DNA of 64,000 nt from Mixophyes australis (taxonomy: Eukaryota > Chordata > Amphibia > Anura > Limnodynastidae), in contig JAVHZZ010000003.1 in the NCBI GenBank assembly GCA_036250195.1, positions 340,137,375 to 340,201,374 of the forward strand, read 5' to 3'. The notes under the pieces were generated by a model, which made no database searches, was not told the DNA's origin, and was given only the letters and a program-made list of their open reading frames with translations. Below are positions 56,726 to 64,000 of this stretch, piece by piece. The position numbers and the translations under genes are program-made. Each line of letters starts with the position of its first letter. Position 1 is the first letter of the stretch.

Positions 56726-58250
56726 ATGTTACAGGGACGCACTGTGTATTTTAGTCTGTCACATGAGCACTGATACTCTACAGACATTGCCTACAGCATT
56801 TGTAAAGTGTATCAGCGATCATGTGACTGGAGCTCACCACCTACAGATATACTGATGACAGCATTAAGTCAGTGAACTAGGAAGTGATGAGCTGTTTCCC
56901 AGAATTATGGCTGCATCCAGTGAGCAACAGGAAGACTGAGCCAATCACCTGCCACTGCAACAATAAAGCTCTGTACATGGAAACTAGTTCTGCATAAAAA
57001 TATAGGTGCCTGGGATGATGCTCAACATGCAGATATAACGATCTTCACCTACTTGTCACCAACATGAATCTATATTGTTCATCCAGCTTTAATCTCTATA
57101 CTCTATTTGTGCACATGGTTCTTCCATTAGTTTTATTGGTTTTAATACTAGTTACTATATAACTGTAGTACACCACACTCTTACATGTACCATTCCCTCA
57201 CAAATCTAGTGGAAATACTTTCTCTCCCCACTCTTTTGCGTGACCCTTATTTTGTGGGGGATGGGGGTGTTTGTTTCTAAGTTTTACATTTGTAATGCTG
57301 AAAAAAGGGGCATTTAAAAGGACATGTGTATGATGTATGCATTTGTGTTCTATTGGGCTAATGTGGTTTTAGGCTTAAATGTCTGGATTCCAATCTGTGG
57401 ACAGATGGTTACAAGTAAGCCACAACTGGTGTCCAGTCTGCTTGGGCTCAAAGATGAAGCCATTAAGTTATCAAATTTCTGTTCAAGAGATGTTGTTTAG
57501 TAGTTGACTAAGTGTACATTATCCCAAACCACATGGGGTCCTAGGATTAAGTTCATAATGAGACGTTCTGCTTCACCATCTTTAATATGACCTTTTTTTT
57601 TTTTTTTAATGGTGGTGTGTGTTTTGTTTTGTAAAATGTAACAGGCTCTTGCATGGTGACATTGTCTGTTCATTTGAAATTGATGTAACTTGCCATAAGT
57701 AGGTTGCTCTTAAATGTAAGATGGCTCAGGGCTATGCTTTATTGTTTTGCTGTCTATTGAGTGCTAGACAGATTTGCCCTATTTTGCAAGGCTATTTGCC
57801 AGTTAGACATTTAATTTTCCAACCACAAAAGGAGCTATTCATAGCACAGTGAGGCTGGTGAGCAGGGCTGAGATACCAGGTATTTTCAGGAACAAGGACT
57901 TGCCTGGGTAATTTCTGTGCAATGATCTGTTTATTTCAACACATGGTAGCTGCAATGCAGACTTACAGTATGACTTGCATGTGTATGAATGCTGCCTTGA
58001 TTTATCAACACTGCCTGTGTACCATTCTAGCCACATTACAAAATGCTTAATATTTTAATTATCTTTAACTTTGCCTCCCCCTTTCCTAATTTCTGCTTTG
58101 TAATGTCAGCGATTCTGACTCCACCTGGGCCTGTGATGCCCGTAATACTCAGTGGGCAAATTATTGACTGCAAAAGGCTGACCTCTAGTTGGCATACCCA
58201 GAAGTCGGGAAGGGGAGTGGCATAGGAGCAGCTTTTCACTTGGGAATTGC

Positions 58251-58728
58251 TTAAAGCAACAATCCCAGTGTTTCTTTTACTTTTACTTCTTTAAATAGAA
58301 AGTTAAGTACCTTTTTTTCAAGCATATGCATCATATAGTCCCTTTTCTTAGCTATCCTCCTAAAGTAATTATCTCTTCTCAGAATCTCTCTGGAGAGAAA
58401 GCCAGTATGGCAGCTGGACACAGACACTGCCTCACACAGCTCTAGGCATGGCATGTCATGATGTATCACGGGGGAGGGAGGGGGGGGGGGAGGAAGATGG
58501 TATAGTACAGACAGACCTCATAGAGGCATTCCAAAGCCCCTCTGCTAATTACATCATGTGCCGTGCGACTGTGGTTGCTATGGTAGTCTGACACTGCACA
58601 ATTATAAATGTTAACTGTAGTCTGAAAAAAACAAACCAAGGAGAAATGGTAAATATCAAGAGTTGTCTTTTATCCTGTTGCAGTGATTTATGAAAAAACA
58701 CATTGTTTTTATGGGATTGTTGCTTTAA
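58251..58728. mobile_element. piggyBac-like MITE with TTAA duplication
   Basis: TTAA at 58251-58254 and 58725-58728. Perfect 13-bp inverted ends AGCAACAATCCCA and TGGGATTGTTGCT. A G-rich run sits at about 58469-58492. No transposase frame. Confidence 0.8.
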
Positions 58729-59066
58729 AATTCTCCTTAACTGTTTTAATTGTTTTAGTGAGACTGTCTCATGAGAGCTTTGTATACTGAGCAGGCAAAC
58801 ATCTTACTGGGGTTCACCCATGTAAGGGTGAAACTGCCCATCTTAGGTGTTATCTCGCTAAGATTTCCCAGTGAAAGCATTGATTTTAAAAGGCGGGTGT
58901 GTAAATGGAATACCCAGAAGTCAGGGCTCCAATCAAGGAAGTGGCTTATTAGTTGTTACACGGAATGATTGTCCATGTCATTTGAAGCTTTGAGTTGAGG
59001 AATAAAATGGTTACAATACATAGTATGTTTTTGTTGTAACATGAAGTAAACCGGATAAGTAGGATG

Positions 59067-59233
59067 CAGGGCTGGGGGGCAGGGGGGCATTTGCCCCCTG
59101 GGCTGGTCCCATAATGGTCTACCTTGGGCTGGGTCACTCTGGGCCACCTGCATTTTTTTTCCTTTAAATTGTTCCTAATAGGCCGCTAAATTGAGTCTTG
59201 CCCCCCGGGCTAAGATTTGCCAGCCCTCCCCTG
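59067..59233. mobile_element. hAT MITE, 167 bp, perfect 8-bp TSD
   Basis: CAGGGCTGGGGGGCAGG at the left and GCCAGCCCTCCCCTG at the right. Identical gtaggatg repeats at 59059-59066 and 59234-59241. Same family as 22450-22615. Confidence 0.88.
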
Positions 59234-59579
59234 GTAGGATGACAATTCTATTTTGAGGCAGTCCTGTGTTCTTGAAACCACAGGAGCTGCATAATCATTC
59301 TGGATGTTTTTAATGAAAACATTGTGAGTAACATTACATTGTGTAGAATTTTTTTTTCACTTCTCTGCAGTATATTTACCACATAGTTTGTAGCCCTGTA
59401 GACACAGAGAGAGAGAGAGAGAGACACTGCAGGATCTGAATAACTGCACTAAATATATATATATATAATCTTATTGAACAATGCTTATTCCATTATAGAG
59501 TTGCTTCATTTCGCATAATAAAACCGCATACATTTTCCAGCAAAAGATTAAAATACAAACAGGTAAATTCCTCAGGTAT

Positions 59580-59722
59580 CATCATCATTTATTTATAAAT
59601 AACATATTCCGTAGCGCTTTACAATTGGAGACAAACACAGTAAATTAATAAACAAACTGGGTAAAACAGACAGATGTGAGAAGGCCCTGCTCACAAACTT
59701 ACAATCTACGGGATCACACACA
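59580..59722 (-). repeat. Interspersed retroelement fragment
   Basis: atcatcatttatttataaat, gtagcgctttacaattgg, aaggccctgctcac and cttacaatctac: a reverse copy whose (ATC)n edge is the microsatellite tail. Confidence 0.6.
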
Positions 59723-61694
59723 AATACCCATCAAACCACAAAGACAAGGGTAATTACATCTGTATACCTAATGCTTACCCACAGAGGAGACTGCTATTTT
59801 ATGAGATGACCCAATCTTCATGAGAATTAAGGCCATCTACGAAGAACCATTGACATCATATGAGGCAAAATCACTTGTTCAGTGAATAAAGAGCTTGCCT
59901 TCTCATTACTATTCAATCCAGAAGATGTCAGCCTCCTCTGATTGTCGCAATGGATACATTTTATATAGGACATGCCGGGTCTTGTGTTTAACAACTCTTA
60001 CTGCTTTTAATGCAGGGGTCTAGTAGGTCCCTATTTACCATTCTTTGAAGATTTTTTCATGCATTCTAAGTACTATGTATTGTTACTGTTTTGTTCTGAG
60101 ACCGCAAGATCTTCGCATACAGTTGGAGACAGGAGGCATCCTGAGTTGATCTGCCACTGTGGCTCATTATATTACAGGACTGGAGAATGTCTAAAGCCTG
60201 CAGAACTAAAATGGAAAAAAGCCACATGTATTTACATAATAATGCTGTAATTACATTATTACATAAGAAGCTAACAGGTTCTCTTTCAGACTTGATGAAC
60301 TTACCAGTACAGTAACCTGTGTCCAAGCAAAACGTAATTTGTACAGTACATCTATTGTGACAAGCACATGCACTAAAATGCAGAATGCCAAGATTGTCTG
60401 GCTTGCAAGCTCTTGATGCAGACATGACCTTATTTGGGTCCAGAGTTTCAGTGTGTGTTAGAAGCTTGTGAAATACACTCTCTTCTGTGATCGGAGTGGC
60501 AGCTCATGTATGGGACTGATCCCGACCGATTTTTACACTTATCCTGATACCTGTTTACAGTAATCTCACATAGAGAACTCTCTTCTTTGTTGGTGTCTGT
60601 TAGCCATTTACAATGAGGTGTGTTTAAAGCATTTTTGCCAATTTTTATATTCTCCCCAACTGGAGGGGAGGTCCAGTCGCAAAAGAGTGGGGGGTGGGAG
60701 TGTGAAGCACCAATTAGCGTCATTTTGGCCCCCGTGACATTCCACCATGGGGGATGTTGGGCAAAATTATACGATTCAAAGGTAGGATCCTGGAGAAAGA
60801 TCTGCTCCCCCGGGTCTAGGAGAGCTACGTGAAACTTGTGATTCTCCCGGCCATTTCTGGAGAGTAGGTGTGGTGAAACGAGGTATTAATATCGCCCTAA
60901 CCAGTCTGTCCCTCATTTCTCACAGCTCATCTCCACTCCCTGATACAGCACCCACCAATGGTTAAGAAGGTCAGACCCAGGGGTTCACCCACGGAGGGGA
61001 AAGCACTGTGGAAATTAGACCCTAGATATAAGGAGTGACTCCGGGGGGGATATTCATTCTGGGACTGGAAGCTGCAGAGTGGCTGGTTTTTAGAGTTGAC
61101 GTTGTCTACCAATGAAATACATCGGCAGATCGCGGGTCGTCAAGTCCGAACATCCAGGGGACTGTAACTCCTTAAGCTAGTTGGGTAAGGGACAGATAAT
61201 GGGGTAAACCTGCCTGGCATTTATTCACTGTGTGTTCATATTATTCTAGTGTTTTTATTACAGTAAATGTATTGTTGTACTTTTCTAACTGCATTTGCCT
61301 GAGTGACTAATAAGAACTTTAGAAGGTACTGGGTAGGCTTCCCTGGCTTAGGAAGGCACCCGTGGGTGGCCAGCCAGAGTGAAGTGGGTAGAATTGGGCC
61401 AGAAAACCCGGTATCTTCACAGTAGGCAAGTATGGTTTAAAGTTGCTTAGAAACCTTGCACCCTTAACAATATTGTAAGATATTTCTCATAGCAGAGGTT
61501 TATGCCACACAGTTATGGGTAGACATGTAGAATTTGCTCCTTTCTTGCCACCATTGATCAGCAAAGTGCCTCAATCTATTAGCTTTCTAGTGTTTATACA
61601 GCCAGTGATAACCTCAAACATAAAGCTGCATGTACGAGGGGCGGTGCGGTGATGTGTGGAGGTGACTGGAAGCAACCTGGAGATCACAGACTCA

Positions 61695-61869
61695 GGGCTA
61701 GATTTACTAAGCTGCGGGTTTGAAAAAGTGGGGATGTTGCCTATGGCAACCAATCAGATTCTAGCTGTCATTTTGTAGAAGGTACTAAATAAATGAAAGC
61801 TAGAATCTGATTGGTTGCCATAGGCAACATCCCCACTTTTTCAAACCCGCAGCTTAGTAAATCTAGCCC
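61695..61869. mobile_element. Foldback MITE, PIF/Harbinger-like, 175 bp, TCA TSD
   Basis: GGGCTAGATTTACTAAGCTG at the left and CAGCTTAGTAAATCTAGCCC at the right are perfect inverses. Flanked by tca at 61692-61694 and 61870-61872. It is the least decayed copy of the family here. Confidence 0.85.
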
Positions 61870-64000
61870 TCAGAGTTGGTTAGTAGGATAAGCAGGGTTC
61901 TCCAACAACACAGTGAGCAGCACATTGTGGGCTGATCAAATATCCAGCCCATCAATTTACTAGGGATAACAGAATCGCTGCCACAGCCTTGAATAGATAG
62001 ACTGCATTCTCATAAACACTGTGTGTAGGTGACGGGTACGTTACAAAACTGCAATTTCTGTATGGATAGCATAGAGGCAGCCTACAGTTTATAGCTGAAT
62101 TGTCTTATCTATTATATTCACTAAGAACAAAAATCAGTCTGGCATTTGATGCTGCAGTCCCCACATAGGCTTGTTATAATAGCGAGTTTTGTACCTCTTT
62201 AGCATGAAGCCGATCATTTTTCCAAGAGGTCATCCTATGCATCTCAGTGTTCTCTTTAAAACGGCTGTAATGGCAAAAACTACAAATGGAAGCATTTATT
62301 TCTGCTTCGTTATTCTGATCTCTGACTGAGAGCACATCTGTGGTCATGCCGTGACAGAGAAGGAGAGTCATGCCTGCTGTGAAGAGGAGCCTGCTGCTCA
62401 GTACATCCTGTGCCTGTGGTTGCCACGGTAATTGCTTGATACTCACCAAGTTGTAAAGAAAAACCAACAACATGATCTCTCTTCTTACAGCGTGAGATAT
62501 TTTAAAGAAACACCCCTCATTTAGACTGCAGCTTTTTTTTTTTAATAAAACTCAGCTTTTGCTCTGTAATATATTTACAGTGAGACAGCCCTTGCTAGTA
62601 CATTTACAGGATATTCATCAACAGCTGGAGAGTCACTGCTTATATGATTGGTACATGCAGTACAGTAGTATAAGGCTCCATAGCAGCCCAGTTTGTATAG
62701 CTCTGTAATAACGGAATCCTCAGCTTTCACTTCATACAAGCTCATGCTTAACTACACAATAAGATCTGTAATCTGCTTCATTAACAGACTTGTCTTCTAT
62801 ATTTGGAGAAAATTTCAGGGGAGGATGGCCCAGTGTCAGTCTGCCATCTGCTCAGCTCTTACACTGTAAGACTAGAAAGCATATTGATATCCACTGCTTC
62901 TACATCGAGCATATCTGGTCTTTATGGAAATTCTTTTGTTTATTTTATGAGCCACTGGATGGTGAATGATCTATATGGAACATTTTTATATATATTTATA
63001 TCTATCTAGATTTTAACTATGTGTAATGTAAGACTATATGAATCCTATCTACAGTTTAAGAATACTTTATTTTACATCTGTGGAAATAAAGGTGCAGATG
63101 CCATAAATATAACCAATTAACTTCACTGAAAAATGTATAATAAAGATCTGTTTGATTGGTTCAAATTGTTGAACCAGGGGAACGGAGTGTTAAAATAATC
63201 ATTAGTTCCATCTGTAGGATTATTACAAACTTAACCAAGATAGCCTGGAAGGACAACTTAATTGTGACCCACCTGGTACATTGTATAAATGTATACAAAG
63301 TATTGCCTAAAGGTTCAGTACAAGAAGTGAATACATGTCTTATGCACTTCACAAATAATTAACTGTGTAACAGACTTTATATAGCCTCTTTGACATAGGT
63401 GCCGGGGTGTGAGTCCAGCAGGTCCCCTGCTTAGTCTTATTTGTAACCCAGATTGATGGAGTTCTTCAGTCTCTTAAATTAAACTCTAATATATTGTATT
63501 GTGAAGGATGTTAATGAAACCTTTACAGACGTTAGGGCGCACATGATGATAAAAAGTTGTAGAGAACTAAAAGTAAATGGTTTTCTACCTTCATAAGATC
63601 ATTTGTATGTCTCCTCTAACTGTCACCACTTGTCTTGTGGGGATCTGCTCCATTCAGAAGGATCCTGGTACAATTACTGGACAGCAGATGAGCAGAAGAT
63701 TTTAATTGGAAGAATGTTGCTGTGAGTCCGCTATTATTTCTAGCCTTGCTTCAGATACTCTGGGCAGCATTCCTGGGTGCTGCTATGGGCTATGTTGGTA
63801 TCACCTTGAGAGTGGTGGAAGAACTGAGCTACTGCTGAGCTGATCTAATAATTAACATAAAAATAATTGTTTCTCAATCTCCAGGAGGAATTACCATAGA
63901 GTCAGTGTAGTACATGGAGAGAACTCTCTTATCTTAAGAGGCACCCAAAGAGACCCCTCTTTCTGGGACTATTCCAGATGTAGTCAAAGTGGTGGGGACC

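Larger units (their letters stand above)
34185..64000 (+). other. ccdc88a: CCDC88A intron 2 (continues past the window)
   Basis: Follows the exon 2 donor. No stretch here both resembles the next girdin block and carries splice sites, so the simplest reading is a single intron of more than 29.8 kb. Individual transposons, minisatellites and candidate regulatory stretches are listed separately. Unassigned gaps over 300 bp with no gene seen: 34200-36560, 37330-38530, 39620-42870, 43300-44500, 44830-46620, 47240-48270, 48420-49180, 50350-52680, 53030-54500, 56130-56480, 56730-58250, 59730-61690, 61880-64000. Confidence 0.6.

Noticed and set aside
61695..61869. microRNA-type hairpin
   Set aside because: The palindrome has 3-bp target duplications and sister copies at 2979 and 37150, so it is a foldback transposon.

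Overview
The window looks like vertebrate nuclear DNA, most likely from an amphibian (probably a frog). Three observations support this. There are two spliced exons that read as the N-terminus of girdin (CCDC88A). There is an intact chromodomain-bearing Ty3/gypsy element of the Tf1/sushi type, a group known from fish, amphibians and reptiles. There is also a dense load of small DNA transposons (hAT, PIF/Harbinger-like, piggyBac-like), L2-type LINE pieces and long minisatellites. Species cannot be named from the sequence alone.

Layout. 1-3440: a 33-bp satellite with a 198-bp higher-order unit, then a 34-bp minisatellite and its decayed relatives. 4256-5040 and 13063-13816: two directly repeated copies of one interspersed element. 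Between them lie the last two exons of an unrecognised minus-strand gene (12047-11877 and 8717-8521, with a polyA signal at 8427-8422). Their intron carries a roughly 2.8-kb array of 62/63-bp units. 16487-22037: a complete 5,551-bp LTR retrotransposon. It has 649-bp LTRs differing at one base, a 5-bp target duplication, an intact gag and an intact pol in the -1 frame. 22450-31830: MITEs, a Tc1-like transposase relic, a solo LTR related to the intact element, and L2-type pieces. 33400-34184: 5' end of CCDC88A on the plus strand, with coding exons 1 and 2. 34185-64000: most simply CCDC88A intron 2. I found no further exon in it, only transposon relics, minisatellites, a perfect-looking foldback and several stretches that resemble conserved noncoding DNA.

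The most informative system is the retrotransposon. The first bases of its predicted RNA (16716-16725) are exactly complementary to the bases just after the 5' LTR (17138-17147), as expected for self-primed reverse transcription in the Tf1/sushi group. Gag and pol are linked by a G GGA AAC slippery heptamer with a plausible pseudoknot. U3 carries two palindromic RFX X-box-like motifs. The solo LTR at 25060-25653 keeps the same 31-bp spacing between TATA box and priming sequence.

Nearly all long open frames outside gag, pol and the exons come from tandem repeats or transposon relics and are not proposed as genes.
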